Notes under the pieces: generated by a model
Told to the model about the DNA's origin: nothing
The model's database searches: none
The model's input: the letters and a program-made list of their open reading frames with translations, nothing else
In this document: positions 6,876 to 17,243 of the stretch, one piece after another
Position numbering within the stretch: the stretch's first letter is position 1
Layout: every line of letters starts with the position of its first letter
Source of the DNA: Bacteroidales bacterium
GTDB taxonomy: Bacteria; Bacteroidota; Bacteroidia; Bacteroidales; Tenuifilaceae
DNA: 64,000 bases
Assembly: GCA_020636845.1 (NCBI GenBank)
Contig: JACJXD010000001.1
Location: 496,001-560,000, forward strand
Direction of reading: 5' to 3'
Program-made: the position numbers and the translations under genes

Positions 6876-9281
6876 CTATTCGTATCTTAAAGATTCTACA
6901 GGGTTTCGATTGGCAATCCTAATGTAGTTTACAACCGCAACCACGGCTACTGCTAGAAGAATAAGAGTTCCTGACAATGCAAAAATCCACCAATGTAACG
7001 GTATTTTGTAAGCAAACCCCTGCATCCATTTAGACCCCACGAGCCATGCGGCTATTAACCCTATTGTAACTGCAGGAGTGGCTATATATTCCAAATCCAA
7101 AACAAATATTTTAAGCAAGTTTCCTAAACTAGCTCCGTTAATCTTGCGTATTGCCAACTCTTTTCTTCTGCGGGTAACTTCACTGGTTGTATAGCCCAAC
7201 AGCCCAATACCCGTTATAAGCAAAATAATAATATTTCCAGCCATCATTGCGTTACGGAAACCGCGTTCCGATTTGTAATTGTGTTGCTGCTGAGCCGCTA
7301 AACTTTCAACAACAGCATCTTTATACGGTAAAACTTCGTTAAAGACATCCGCAATCTTTTTCATAATATTCGACCCTACACCACCATGAACTTTTACTAA
7401 AATAATGAAAGGATACGAAGAATATTGATCCTTAAGCTGCTCGAACTGTTCCTCGGGCAAGTAAAAAAACACTGAAGGTCGAGGATCGGGATTGGTTATT
7501 GAATTGATGATAAAATCGGGATACACACCCTTTACTATTGAAATTGATTGATCGTGTTCGGTTATTGTAACTTGTTTTCCTATTACACCATCCGACCACC
7601 CGTTAAAAAGGACTAACTTATCCGCGCACTTTTTGCTGATTAGTAAATCGTTCGCCACACTCGTTTCGGCAGAAAAACTTTGTCCTTCTATTACCGGGAT
7701 ATTTAAAATAGATAAATAATTTTCGTCGATATAGTAAAGATCTGCAATGTTAAACAGTTCCTTTTCCCCATCGGGAGAATAAACATTGTTTCCCGAAGGT
7801 CCTTCCGTTGGAAGGCAAGTTCCCATTCCTACCCTTTCAATTTCAGGCATTGCTCGAAGTTCGTGAAGAATTGTAGAGACTTTATGCCCATCCATACCGT
7901 TAGTATATCCGTAATAAACCCCTTCGGTACGATAACCATGATCGACATTCTTCATTTTATTATACTGAAGCATAACAATTACCATAAGGGTAAAAATAAA
8001 AGACGCTCCAATAAACTGAAAAAAGAGAAGTGCCAACTTCCATCTATTCCCTTTCTGCCGGTAATTTCGGAAAGCAGTAGCCACAGGAATACGAGCAAAA
8101 TACCTGCCCGGCAAATACCCAATTATCCCTACAAGTAAAACCATTAAAGCAATTAAAGGCCAAACAACGTAAGGGTTCAAGGCAGATGCTAAGTTATGCC
8201 CAACCTGTTCCTCGGCAAATGGTTTCAATACAACTATTATTAAAAATGCTACCGCTAAAGAGATTAAAAAGAGCAAAACCGTTTCGGAAATAATTAGCCA
8301 CTGCAAGTTTTTTGCCTGTGCTCCGTTGCACTTATAAATTGCCGATGTTTTTGCCCTGCTTACCAACGCACTTAAGGTTAGTAAAATATAGTTCATTAGC
8401 GATACAAAAAGTACGGCAAATGCAATAAGCGTAAGTATTAGTATTATATTTTTTATGCTCTCGGCATAAATTCGTCTTATGGGCTTAAAGGAGTACTTCA
8501 AGACTAAACCGGGCTGCATCTGCTCCAACTTAACAATATCCTGATGCTTTTCCTGCATTTTACGAACAGCCGGAGTTAAACTTTCCGGCAGAACGCCGGG
8601 CAATAACTTTACACAAGCATAATACCTATCGTTTCCCAACCAATTATTGGTTCCGTCCCATGTAAATTGACCGGTAGAAATCATAGAAATAAGCACATCG
8701 TACCTGTAATTGGTATTTTCGGGTAAGGCCTTAAATACTCCGGCAATAGTTAACTTTTTGCCCGGAAAATTTTTTAGTTCAATAACCTTTCCAATTACGT
8801 TTCCTCCCATTGCATTGGCAATTTTATCGGAAACCATACAATTCATAGGAGTTTTAAGAATTTCTCCCGGATTTCCGCTTATCATTGGACGAGGCAGAAC
8901 ATCGAATAAATACTCGTCGGCCAACGAAAAATCACCCTTATAACTTTTCAAGTCTTCGGTATAAAATATGGATGACCCTATGGAATTTAACCTAGTTGCC
9001 GCTTCAATACCGGGAACCTCTTCCTTCAAACCGGGAGCTATGGCCCCACTTACCCGAGGATTAGTTTTTATTTCTTTTGAAGATTTATCGGGACGATAAT
9101 TTTCGTTAACAACGTAAATATTGCCAGCATCGGAATAAAAACTATCGAAGCTATAGTAATACAACACTTCCGATAAAAGTAGAATTCCAAATGCAAGGCC
9201 TAATGACAGCGATGTTATTCGTGTTACGGTATGTTCGCCTTTTCGGAACAACCTCCGGTATGCTAATTTTAATGAATTCAT
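6876..9281 (-). CDS. FtsX/MacB-like ABC transporter permease (last of four)
   Basis: An 801-residue membrane protein made of two MacB_PCD-FtsX units, the long permease type common in Bacteroidota. Hydrophobic segments appear near the N-terminus (about 21-45), as a group of three around 285-400, as one opening the second half (about 420-445) and as three at the C-terminus. Extracytoplasmic loops lie between. The coupling motif RRKELAIRKINGAS and the terminal NPVESLRYE are shared with the three upstream paralogues. It lies 25 bases after the next permease, in the operon tolC-hlyD-ATPase-permeases. Such permeases are mechanotransmission type, working with a separate ATPase. The substrate is unknown. 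Confidence 0.88.
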   Translation of the reverse strand: MNSLKLAYRRLFRKGEHTVTRITSLSLGLAFGILLLSEVLYYYSFDSFYSDAGNIYVVNENYRPDKSSKEIKTNPRVSGAIAPGLKEEVPGIEAATRLNSIGSSIFYTEDLKSYKGDFSLADEYLFDVLPRPMISGNPGEILKTPMNCMVSDKIANAMGGNVIGKVIELKNFPGKKLTIAGVFKALPENTNYRYDVLISMISTGQFTWDGTNNWLGNDRYYACVKLLPGVLPESLTPAVRKMQEKHQDIVKLEQMQPGLVLKYSFKPIRRIYAESIKNIILILTLIAFAVLFVSLMNYILLTLSALVSRAKTSAIYKCNGAQAKNLQWLIISETVLLFLISLAVAFLIIVVLKPFAEEQVGHNLASALNPYVVWPLIALMVLLVGIIGYLPGRYFARIPVATAFRNYRQKGNRWKLALLFFQFIGASFIFTLMVIVMLQYNKMKNVDHGYRTEGVYYGYTNGMDGHKVSTILHELRAMPEIERVGMGTCLPTEGPSGNNVYSPDGEKELFNIADLYYIDENYLSILNIPVIEGQSFSAETSVANDLLISKKCADKLVLFNGWSDGVIGKQVTITEHDQSISIVKGVYPDFIINSITNPDPRPSVFFYLPEEQFEQLKDQYSSYPFIILVKVHGGVGSNIMKKIADVFNEVLPYKDAVVESLAAQQQHNYKSERGFRNAMMAGNIIILLITGIGLLGYTTSEVTRRRKELAIRKINGASLGNLLKIFVLDLEYIATPAVTIGLIAAWLVGSKWMQGFAYKIPLHWWIFALSGTLILLAVAVVAVVNYIRIANRNPVESLRYE

Positions 9282-9306
9282 AATTTGTAATAATTTTTAT
9301 TTACAA

Positions 9307-11643
9307 TTACTCGTACCTCAAGGCTTCAACAGGATTCGACGAAGCGGCGCGCCAACTTAACCAACTAACGGTTACCAACTCAACCATTAGCGCAATCATG
9401 CCCGAAAGGGCAAAAATCCACCAAGTTAAACTCGTTCTGTATGCAAAACTTTCCAGCCACTTCTCCATTGCATAGTATGTTACAGGAACTGCAATAACAA
9501 ACGCAATTAATACCCATATCAAGAAACCCCGGTTAATTAAGAAGATAACCTCACCCGTTGTGGCTCCATTAACTTTTCTTACTCCAATTTCTTTAATTCT
9601 ATCCCTACAAATAAAAATAACCAAGCCAAGCAATCCCGTAATTGCTAGAACCATACACCACAGTCCAATGGCTTCTATAAAATACCCTACTCGTTGCTCC
9701 TTATCGTAAAGGGTGTTCAGGTAATCGTCCAAAAATTTCACCTCAACCTGAATTTGCGGGTCAAACCTGTTAATCGTACTCTTTATAAACTTTTCGAGTT
9801 GAGTAAAATTCCCCGGATTTATTCTAAGCATTAAAACATAGTTACGGGTGTTAGTAAACCAAAATAGCATGGGTTCCACCTCATCTTTTAAAGAAGCAAA
9901 CTTTATGTTATCGGCAACACCTATCACCTTTCCCTGAAAATCGAAGCCGCTAATCGATTTTTCCAAAGGATGATTCCAACCAAACTTTTCTGCCGCCTTT
10001 TTATTTATTATGAAAGTATTGATATCGGCCTGCGAATTTTTCTGAAACTTCCGTCCTTCAAGAATTTTTACATTGAAAAAATCGATAAACTTATCGTCAA
10101 CCGGCCAACTTTTAAGTTGAATATACTGTCCGTCAACTTCACGCCCCCAACCCATGCCTACCGCTCCAGGAATAAAACTCGAGTATGTATAATCAACTAT
10201 CGAAGGGTTCTTCATCAACTCATCGGCTATTTCGTTGTACTTATCCTTTAACTTGTCGTTTAGCCTGACATAAACTACATTCTGCTTATTGATTCCCAAA
10301 TCGAAATTTCGCCAAAATGCCAGCTGCTTATTTATGGTAATTGCCGCTGCAAGTAGTGCAATGGTAAAAACAAATTGAATTGTAATTAAAATATTCCTAA
10401 AGGACTTGGCTTTACCTTCGAAGCGAACCCTACCCTTTACCGCCTGAACAATTGTGGTTGAAGTAATGTAATATGCGGGATATATACCCACAACAACTCC
10501 AAATACTATGGCTAAAAGGAAAAAATAAACAATAAACACATATCGACCGCTTATACTAAGTCCATTAATATTAAATATGGTTTCGATTGTAGGGTAAGAA
10601 ACAGAGTAAAAAATCAAGCTAATTCCCATTGCTACCACCGAAAGTAATACGCTTTCGATAATTACCTGCGTCCGTGCAGAAAATCGACTACCACCTAAAA
10701 CTCTTAGGATTGCAAAGGACTTTGTCCGTAATGGAGCCTGCGAGGTTGAAAAGTTTATGAAATTAACGCCACCCATAATGGCCAATATAATTGCTAAAAG
10801 TGTAAGAACATTAAGAACCAAGGGATTTACGCTATCGGAGTACCAATCGGAAACATAGTGAATATCGTAGAGGGGGCGTAATAAAATAAAATCCTTTCCT
10901 GGATATCGGGCTTTCATGTCCTGAATAACCTCCGTGACCTTAGGAATTTGTTCTATTTTATGAGCAACCTCAACGCTGTTGGCATTTGGGTTCAACTGAA
11001 GGAAATGTACAAAACTCCATTCCTCCCATTCGTTAATACCGAACATATTCCTTGATCTAAGGGTAGATAGCGATACAAAGCAATCGCCTTGAATAGAGGA
11101 GTTTTTGGGCAAATCTTCCATTACTCCGGTTATTCTATAATCCTCGTTCATTATAACTACCGAACGCCCCAACACATCATCGGTTCCAAATATTTTATTT
11201 GCAAATAACCGAGTAACCACCACCGAGTATGGTTCTACCAACGCGCTACTTTTATTACCCGATATCAATGGAAACGAAAAAATATCGAAGAACGAACTAT
11301 CGGCAAAAAAGGCATCGGCCAAAAAGTTGATATTGCCATTCCTTTGTTCCTTTGTAGATACTTCTAATCTCCAATTTTTCAGCGTTACTATGTTTTTTAA
11401 TTCGGGAATCTGTTCCACAATAAGACTGGTTAATGTTGCAGGTAGCGCCGACCCATATTGCAAAGATTCTAGCCGATAAATGTTTTTACCATTCTTGTTA
11501 AATTGGTCGAAACTTCTTTCGAAGGAAACGTACAATGCCAGTATAATTATCCCTACAAAGGAAACAACCAAACTCAAGAGGGTTAAGTATGTGGAAGTTT
11601 TATACTTTATTATTGTTTTAAAAAATCTTTTTAACTGAAGCAT
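9307..11643 (-). CDS. FtsX/MacB-like ABC transporter permease (third of four)
   Basis: A 778-residue permease with the double MacB_PCD-FtsX architecture and about eight hydrophobic segments. The start is the ATG at 11643 (MLQLKRFFKTIIKYKTS); a longer frame begins only at a TTG (11664) and is less likely. Family features are DRIKEIGVRKVNGATTGEV near residue 690 and a C-terminal SWLSWRAASSNPVEALRYE tail nearly identical to its neighbours. It sits 46 bases after the second permease and 25 before the fourth, so it is co-transcribed. It probably forms part of a membrane complex served by the ATPase encoded at 16533-17231. Confidence 0.87.
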   Translation of the reverse strand: MLQLKRFFKTIIKYKTSTYLTLLSLVVSFVGIIILALYVSFERSFDQFNKNGKNIYRLESLQYGSALPATLTSLIVEQIPELKNIVTLKNWRLEVSTKEQRNGNINFLADAFFADSSFFDIFSFPLISGNKSSALVEPYSVVVTRLFANKIFGTDDVLGRSVVIMNEDYRITGVMEDLPKNSSIQGDCFVSLSTLRSRNMFGINEWEEWSFVHFLQLNPNANSVEVAHKIEQIPKVTEVIQDMKARYPGKDFILLRPLYDIHYVSDWYSDSVNPLVLNVLTLLAIILAIMGGVNFINFSTSQAPLRTKSFAILRVLGGSRFSARTQVIIESVLLSVVAMGISLIFYSVSYPTIETIFNINGLSISGRYVFIVYFFLLAIVFGVVVGIYPAYYITSTTIVQAVKGRVRFEGKAKSFRNILITIQFVFTIALLAAAITINKQLAFWRNFDLGINKQNVVYVRLNDKLKDKYNEIADELMKNPSIVDYTYSSFIPGAVGMGWGREVDGQYIQLKSWPVDDKFIDFFNVKILEGRKFQKNSQADINTFIINKKAAEKFGWNHPLEKSISGFDFQGKVIGVADNIKFASLKDEVEPMLFWFTNTRNYVLMLRINPGNFTQLEKFIKSTINRFDPQIQVEVKFLDDYLNTLYDKEQRVGYFIEAIGLWCMVLAITGLLGLVIFICRDRIKEIGVRKVNGATTGEVIFLINRGFLIWVLIAFVIAVPVTYYAMEKWLESFAYRTSLTWWIFALSGMIALMVELVTVSWLSWRAASSNPVEALRYE

Positions 11644-11689
11644 ATTCAAGAAATTTATATTCAACTTTTCATTTTAATCAGCATATAAC

Positions 11690-14116
11690 CTACTCGTATC
11701 GTAATGTTTCCACCGGGTTACAGGTTGCTGCTCGCCAACTTTGCCAACTTACTGTAATTAGCGCTACCATTATGGCCAAAACTCCCGCCAAAACAAATAT
11801 CCACCAACTTAACTCCGTTTTATAGGCAAAATTTGCCAGCCATTTTTGCATGGCTAAATAGGCAATAGGCGTTGCTATTACAAATGCAACCACCACCCAT
11901 TTTACAAACGAACGGTTAAGCATAGCCATAATCTCAAAAATCGAAGCTCCGTTTATTTTGCGAATACCTATTTCCTTGATCCTGCGTTGCATACTAAACG
12001 ATGCCATGGCATACATTCCTAATAAGGACAGCATTACCGATATCAATGCAAAAATTGATAGCAAATTCAACTGGGAGTATTCGTTTTTATAAACCGCATG
12101 GTAGGTATCCGTTATGAATTGAAATTGAAACGGATACTCTGGATTTACCTTTTCCCAAGCTTTTTCAATAGTCGAAATGGCCTTTCGAAACTGTCCCGGA
12201 GCAAAGGTTATAAGAAAACAAAAATTAAAACATTTGCGAGATCCTATTACTAACGGTTTTTCCTCGTTATGTAAGTTTGTATAATGAAAATCGGGAACAA
12301 CCCCTATGATTTTACCCTCGGGAAAAAGATACGGCAAATGAAATTTTATTCGAAATCGTCGGCCAACAGCATCGTTAGGATTGGTTATACCAAATAACTT
12401 TAATGCACTTTTATTCACAATGTACTCATCGGAAAAATTACCTACAACTTTTTCCAACCGCTCTATTTCTTGGTGTTTGTCGGGATTGTACGCTTTAAGC
12501 ATACTTAAATTAATGGCCGCTTGCTCCCACTGTTGCGATGGCATATTATCGACTTTTACCGTTCCGGCAATAGGCTTAATACCCATAAACGAAAAGAAAT
12601 TAGAGTCTGCTGTAAAAATATTTATGGTTTGCTCTTTCTTGGAATCGACACCTTCCATTTCGAACACCACCGCATCGAGTATGTCGCCACCGGGTTCTTC
12701 CATGGCACTGGAAACATCCTTTATCACCAAATTTTTAATCAATTCGCTTTTGAATATATCGTAACGCTGAACCGCATCCCACGGATTATCAGCAATAACA
12801 ATCATGCTTGGATTACCCGACGATGGGTGCGCGTTGTTAAGAAAGTTTATTTGTCTGCCCAAAATTATAGTGCATATAATTGCTACAATCGACAAGGTAA
12901 ACTGAACCAGCAACGGAACTGTATAAAGCACAGACCTACGGCTCTTTATTTTAAAATCGAACGAGAATTTTGAGGTTAGCAAAGGGTAAACTGCAATAAT
13001 GCTAACAATGGCAATAAAACCTACACATATCAATAAAACTAAAAAGAAATAACCGGAAAACATTAACGAAAAGCCCAATACATGCGATAACTTACCTGCA
13101 ACAACTATAGCCAAAGCAATGGATATTACCGAAAGAAAAAGAGTTTCCAACACGTAATCCTTTGTCAACATTAAACGCGTTGCACCGTTAATCATTTTTA
13201 CAACGATTGTTTTCGACTCACGTATAAATTTTACCCGGCAAAGGTTCATAAAGTTAATAAGCGCAATGAATAACAAAATAAGCGCTCCGCTTACCAACAT
13301 TATAAGAGAACGGATACTTCCATTTGCCTCCAACTCCCGTGTTTTATTGCTGTATAAATGAATATCGGTTAGTTTCTGTAAATGAATAACAGGCGTTGGT
13401 TCCCCTGTGTCGTTTTCCTTTTCCCAGCGTTGCTGAATAGTTTTGGTAAGATTAGCAACATCGGTACCCGGCGCCATTAAAAAGTAGGTATAGGCCCATG
13501 TTGTTTGGTTGTTAATTTCGGTAAACGAAGCCAAAAGTTCGGGGTGAAAGTGAGAGTTTTTTGGAAAATCCTCATAAACACCTTCAACGGTATATAGCAA
13601 GGGATTGGATTCCTGTTGGTTTAATATACTTACAGTTTTACCTATAACATCCACGCTTCCAAAATACTTTTCGGCTAAACTCTTGCTAATTAAAACCTTG
13701 TTTGGTTGAACAAGATGCTGTCCCGATGGGCCTGTTATGATTTTTGTGTCGAAAACATCGAAAAATGTACTATCGGTCGAAAATGCCATAGCCGAATAAA
13801 ACTTGCTCTCTCCAATTTTAACAACCGACTTACGAAATGGAACAAGGCGAGCCATTTTTTGAAAGGCAGGATATTCTCCCAACAACTCCTTAGGCTTACT
13901 ACCAACAACCCTTGCCGGATGCATGGAGGTGTTTCCTGTACTATACTCTATGGTTATACGGTAAATTCTGTCGGCTTTGGAGTAAAACTTATCGAAACTC
14001 AACTCGTTAACCGCAAATACGGTCACGGTAATTACACCAGCCAAGGCAACGCTTAACCCTAATGTATTAATAACAAACCAATGCCACTGCGATTTTAACT
14101 TTCTAAAAAACATCAT
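11690..14116 (-). CDS. FtsX/MacB-like ABC transporter permease (second of four)
   Basis: An 808-residue double-unit permease. The N-terminal hydrophobic segment follows a short basic head (FFRKLKSQWHW). A large extracytoplasmic loop with FDKFYSKADRIYRITIEY follows, as in the sister proteins. RRIKEIGIRKINGASIFEI precedes the last three membrane segments, and the protein ends NPVETLRYE. Two consecutive ATGs (14116, 14113) are possible starts. Only 14 bases separate it from the first permease gene, so translation may be coupled. It is clearly a paralogue of the adjacent permeases; the long separate loops suggest that the four are not simple copies of one another. Confidence 0.88.
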   Translation of the reverse strand: MMFFRKLKSQWHWFVINTLGLSVALAGVITVTVFAVNELSFDKFYSKADRIYRITIEYSTGNTSMHPARVVGSKPKELLGEYPAFQKMARLVPFRKSVVKIGESKFYSAMAFSTDSTFFDVFDTKIITGPSGQHLVQPNKVLISKSLAEKYFGSVDVIGKTVSILNQQESNPLLYTVEGVYEDFPKNSHFHPELLASFTEINNQTTWAYTYFLMAPGTDVANLTKTIQQRWEKENDTGEPTPVIHLQKLTDIHLYSNKTRELEANGSIRSLIMLVSGALILLFIALINFMNLCRVKFIRESKTIVVKMINGATRLMLTKDYVLETLFLSVISIALAIVVAGKLSHVLGFSLMFSGYFFLVLLICVGFIAIVSIIAVYPLLTSKFSFDFKIKSRRSVLYTVPLLVQFTLSIVAIICTIILGRQINFLNNAHPSSGNPSMIVIADNPWDAVQRYDIFKSELIKNLVIKDVSSAMEEPGGDILDAVVFEMEGVDSKKEQTINIFTADSNFFSFMGIKPIAGTVKVDNMPSQQWEQAAINLSMLKAYNPDKHQEIERLEKVVGNFSDEYIVNKSALKLFGITNPNDAVGRRFRIKFHLPYLFPEGKIIGVVPDFHYTNLHNEEKPLVIGSRKCFNFCFLITFAPGQFRKAISTIEKAWEKVNPEYPFQFQFITDTYHAVYKNEYSQLNLLSIFALISVMLSLLGMYAMASFSMQRRIKEIGIRKINGASIFEIMAMLNRSFVKWVVVAFVIATPIAYLAMQKWLANFAYKTELSWWIFVLAGVLAIMVALITVSWQSWRAATCNPVETLRYE

Positions 14117-14130
14117 AATTCACATACCCT

Positions 14131-16455
14131 TTATTCGTATCGTAATGATTCTATAGGATTGGCAACAGCTGCTCGCCAACTTAACCAACTCACCGTAAGA
14201 ATTTCTATCGCAAAAGGAATAATTCCCGCAAGTGCAAATACCCACCAACTTAAAGTTGTTTTATATGCAAAGTTCTGGAGCCACAACCTCATTATATAGA
14301 ATGCAACAGGAACAGCAATTACAAAGGAAACTAAAACCCAAGTCAAGAAGTTTTTGTTGAGTAGAAGCAATATTTCAAAGACGTTTGCACCGTTTACCTT
14401 TCGAATTCCAATTTCTTTAGTCCTGTTCAAGCTAATTAGGAAAAACTGCCCCAAAAGTCCCATACATGTGAGTATTACAGCGATAAACGAAAAAAATGTA
14501 ATAGATTTAGCTAACTTCTCTTCCTTGTTATACATTGCTTGCACCTGATCGCTGTAAAAAGTAAAATTCATTGGATAAGCAACTGTTTTATTCCACACCT
14601 GTTTGATTCGATCCATTTGCTGTCCAACGTTTCCAGGGGATAGTCTTAGTGATAGGTTCGCGAAACGATGATCCGGATTATACAGTAAAACTACCGGGCT
14701 AATTGCCTTATGCAGAGATTCTACGTTGAAATTTTTTACAACGCCGATTACATGGTAGCCATCATCGTTTCCGTTATGATATACTTTGTCCTGTATGGAT
14801 TCCCAGCCATACTGTTTTACAGCTTCTTCATTCATTATGCAAGCATTATTCTTATCGCCTGGCAAAAAATTGCGCCCTTGCAACAGCTGCATTCCCATTG
14901 TTTTTAAATAATCATCGGAAATGAATATACAATTCAACATAAAGCGATTCTCCTCGGTGCCATCTCCCATCATCAACTTTATTTGACCAGGATACCCATC
15001 GCTTAGAGCAGCGTTGGTTACAAAAGGCAACTTCTCCATTTCATTCTTAACAACCGAAGGTTTCTCATATAAGTATGGTAGGTCGAGCCTTACAAGTTGC
15101 TCTGCGCTATACCCTAAATCGTAGTGTTTTATATACTTTAACTGCTTAAAAATAATCATCACGATAGCAATTAACGCAATAGACACTGTTAGCTGAAATA
15201 TCAACATAACTTGCCGGCCAACTTGCTTTCCGTTCCGTTTCTTATTTCCCGATAAAAATTCGGTGATACTAAATCGCGACAAAACATAAATGGGCGCCAA
15301 ACTATTCAGAATGATAATGCCTAAAATAGCAGCAATAAATACCGGAATTAACTGGTAAAAGTTAACGTCGCTTAAACTCACTTTTCGTCCAAATAGCACA
15401 TCGGTATATGGCAAAAAAGCGGATGTTAATAAAACCGATATGATTAAGGATATTAAGATTCCTATTGTTACTTCTATCAGCAGGTTATTGACAAGTTGCT
15501 TTTTGTTCGCCCCATTGGTTTTACTAATACCAATTTCCTTCAACTTTGAATATTGCAAGGAAACGGTATAGTTGAGATAGTTTATGCTTGAAAGAACAAT
15601 AATTAGAAATGCAACTGTAAGAAAAACAAGCAATGTTTTTGAACTTCCCTTAGCATGTTCGTCCTGTACTAAAGCTTTTGAGAGGTAAATATCCGACAGT
15701 TTTTGTAATGCCAAACTATCCGTTGATGTTTTCTCATTAAGTGTGCTATTTATTTTTTGCGACAATAAGTTCGAATTGATGCCTTTTTTAAGCAAAAGGA
15801 AAAACGAAGTAGGATATATGCAAACATTATTGTTACATTCCTGCGACATCTGAAAATTCTTGTTATTGCTGTTTAAAAAAATTTCTGCAGTAAAACTTGA
15901 ATTCTCCGGTAAGTCTTTCACTACTGCCGATACAGTGGCTGTAAAAAACTCTTCTTCGATTGTTTTTCCTAACGGATTTTCGTCTCCAAAAAATCTTTTT
16001 GCTGTTGACTCGCTTATTACCGCAGAGTTTAAATCTTTGAAAGGGAATTGGGATAAACTGGCAACTACGCTTACGGAAAAAATATCAAAAAAATTATTGG
16101 TAGTAATAATTATATGCTGTACCCAAACATAGCTATTCGTTTCAGGATTTTTAATGGTGAACCTATAGTTGGAGGAATATTCCATAGGACAAACATTCAG
16201 AATTTCCGGATAATCCTTAGAGAGAGGCTCCAAAAAATTATAATTCAACCCACACTTAGCATTTTTTACATCGTATAGCCTGTAAATATTTTCATAATTC
16301 GGAAACTGCTTATCTACATTATGCTCCACATTATAAAACAAGGCTATAAGAATACAGGCTGTAAAACCTATAGAGAAACCTCCGATTATTAATGCTGAAT
16401 AAACCTTGTTTTTCAACACATTACGGAAAGCCAATTTTATCCTAAAACGAAACAT
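14131..16455 (-). CDS. FtsX/MacB-like ABC transporter permease (first of four)
   Basis: A 774-residue double-unit permease. A signal-anchor-like segment (about 21-43) is followed by an extracytoplasmic MacB_PCD-type domain, three central membrane segments, a second hydrophobic opening segment (about 408-428), a second loop and three C-terminal segments. Motif NRTKEIGIRKVNGANVFEI and end NPIESLRYE are shared with the other three. It is the permease nearest the ATPase gene (77 bases away) and therefore the most obvious direct partner. Which permeases pair to form a transporter cannot be decided from sequence alone. Confidence 0.88.
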   Translation of the reverse strand: MFRFRIKLAFRNVLKNKVYSALIIGGFSIGFTACILIALFYNVEHNVDKQFPNYENIYRLYDVKNAKCGLNYNFLEPLSKDYPEILNVCPMEYSSNYRFTIKNPETNSYVWVQHIIITTNNFFDIFSVSVVASLSQFPFKDLNSAVISESTAKRFFGDENPLGKTIEEEFFTATVSAVVKDLPENSSFTAEIFLNSNNKNFQMSQECNNNVCIYPTSFFLLLKKGINSNLLSQKINSTLNEKTSTDSLALQKLSDIYLSKALVQDEHAKGSSKTLLVFLTVAFLIIVLSSINYLNYTVSLQYSKLKEIGISKTNGANKKQLVNNLLIEVTIGILISLIISVLLTSAFLPYTDVLFGRKVSLSDVNFYQLIPVFIAAILGIIILNSLAPIYVLSRFSITEFLSGNKKRNGKQVGRQVMLIFQLTVSIALIAIVMIIFKQLKYIKHYDLGYSAEQLVRLDLPYLYEKPSVVKNEMEKLPFVTNAALSDGYPGQIKLMMGDGTEENRFMLNCIFISDDYLKTMGMQLLQGRNFLPGDKNNACIMNEEAVKQYGWESIQDKVYHNGNDDGYHVIGVVKNFNVESLHKAISPVVLLYNPDHRFANLSLRLSPGNVGQQMDRIKQVWNKTVAYPMNFTFYSDQVQAMYNKEEKLAKSITFFSFIAVILTCMGLLGQFFLISLNRTKEIGIRKVNGANVFEILLLLNKNFLTWVLVSFVIAVPVAFYIMRLWLQNFAYKTTLSWWVFALAGIIPFAIEILTVSWLSWRAAVANPIESLRYE

Positions 16456-16532
16456 CTACTTTTCCTTCTGTCAGTATTATTGATATCTGTTTACAAGCAA
16501 GAGGTTTTATGCTTCACACAATACCCAAGATG

Positions 16533-17231
16533 CTAAACCATGAAGTCTTCCACCTGCTTTTTTACCTCTTCCGTAATAATTTGACCATCGAACAGATTTA
16601 CTACCCTATGCGCAAAACCGGCATCGTGTAAGGAGTGTGTTACCATTACAATGGTTGTTCCCTCCCGATTTAACTCGGTAAGCAGATTCATCACTTCAAG
16701 ACCGTTTTTAGAATCAAGGTTTCCGGTAGGCTCATCGGCTAAAATCAACTTTGGATTTGCAACCACCGCACGTGCAATAGCTACACGCTGCTGTTGGCCT
16801 CCGGATAGTTGCTGAGGAAAATGCTTGCGGCGATGAGCTATTTGCATTCGCTCCAATACGCTTTCGACCATCTCCTTGCGCTTCCGCGAACTAATTTTTA
16901 GGTAAACCAAAGGTAACTCTACATTTTCGTACACGTTAAGTTCATCGATTAGGTTGAAACTCTGAAATACAAAACCAATGTTTCCCTTTCTTAATGCAGT
17001 TCTGTTACGTTCCTTTAAACAGCCAACCTCTTGCCCATCGAAAAAGTATTTTCCGGAAGTAGGATTGTCGAGCAAACCTATAATGTTAAGCAATGTGGAT
17101 TTTCCACATCCCGAAGGACCCATAATGGCTACAAATTCACCTTTATGAACATGTAAACTTACGCCGTTCAGCGCACTTGTTTCAATTTCCTCGGTACGAA
17201 AAATTTTCGTTAAATTCTCTGTTTTAATCAT
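16533..17231 (-). CDS. ABC transporter ATPase, MacB/LolD type
   Basis: A 232-residue nucleotide-binding protein powering the adjacent permeases. Walker A GPSGCGKS (about 39-46), Q-loop FVFQSFNL, signature LSGGQQQRVAIARA (about 142-155), Walker B LILADEPTGNLD and the switch His in VTHS are all intact, as is the DEPTGNLDS block typical of the MacB/LolD/FtsE group. The length is that of a free-standing ATPase, so here the MacB-like ATPase is not fused to a permease. It is the only ATPase gene for four permease genes. It lies downstream of tolC and hlyD, which suggests export across both membranes. Confidence 0.94.
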   Translation of the reverse strand: MIKTENLTKIFRTEEIETSALNGVSLHVHKGEFVAIMGPSGCGKSTLLNIIGLLDNPTSGKYFFDGQEVGCLKERNRTALRKGNIGFVFQSFNLIDELNVYENVELPLVYLKISSRKRKEMVESVLERMQIAHRRKHFPQQLSGGQQQRVAIARAVVANPKLILADEPTGNLDSKNGLEVMNLLTELNREGTTIVMVTHSLHDAGFAHRVVNLFDGQIITEEVKKQVEDFMV

Positions 17232-17243
17232 AAAAATTGAATT

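Noticed and set aside
12381..12973. Two overlapping plus-strand frames (127 and 150 codons) within the second permease gene
   Set aside because: Both are antisense to a clear permease with no signal, motif or start context.
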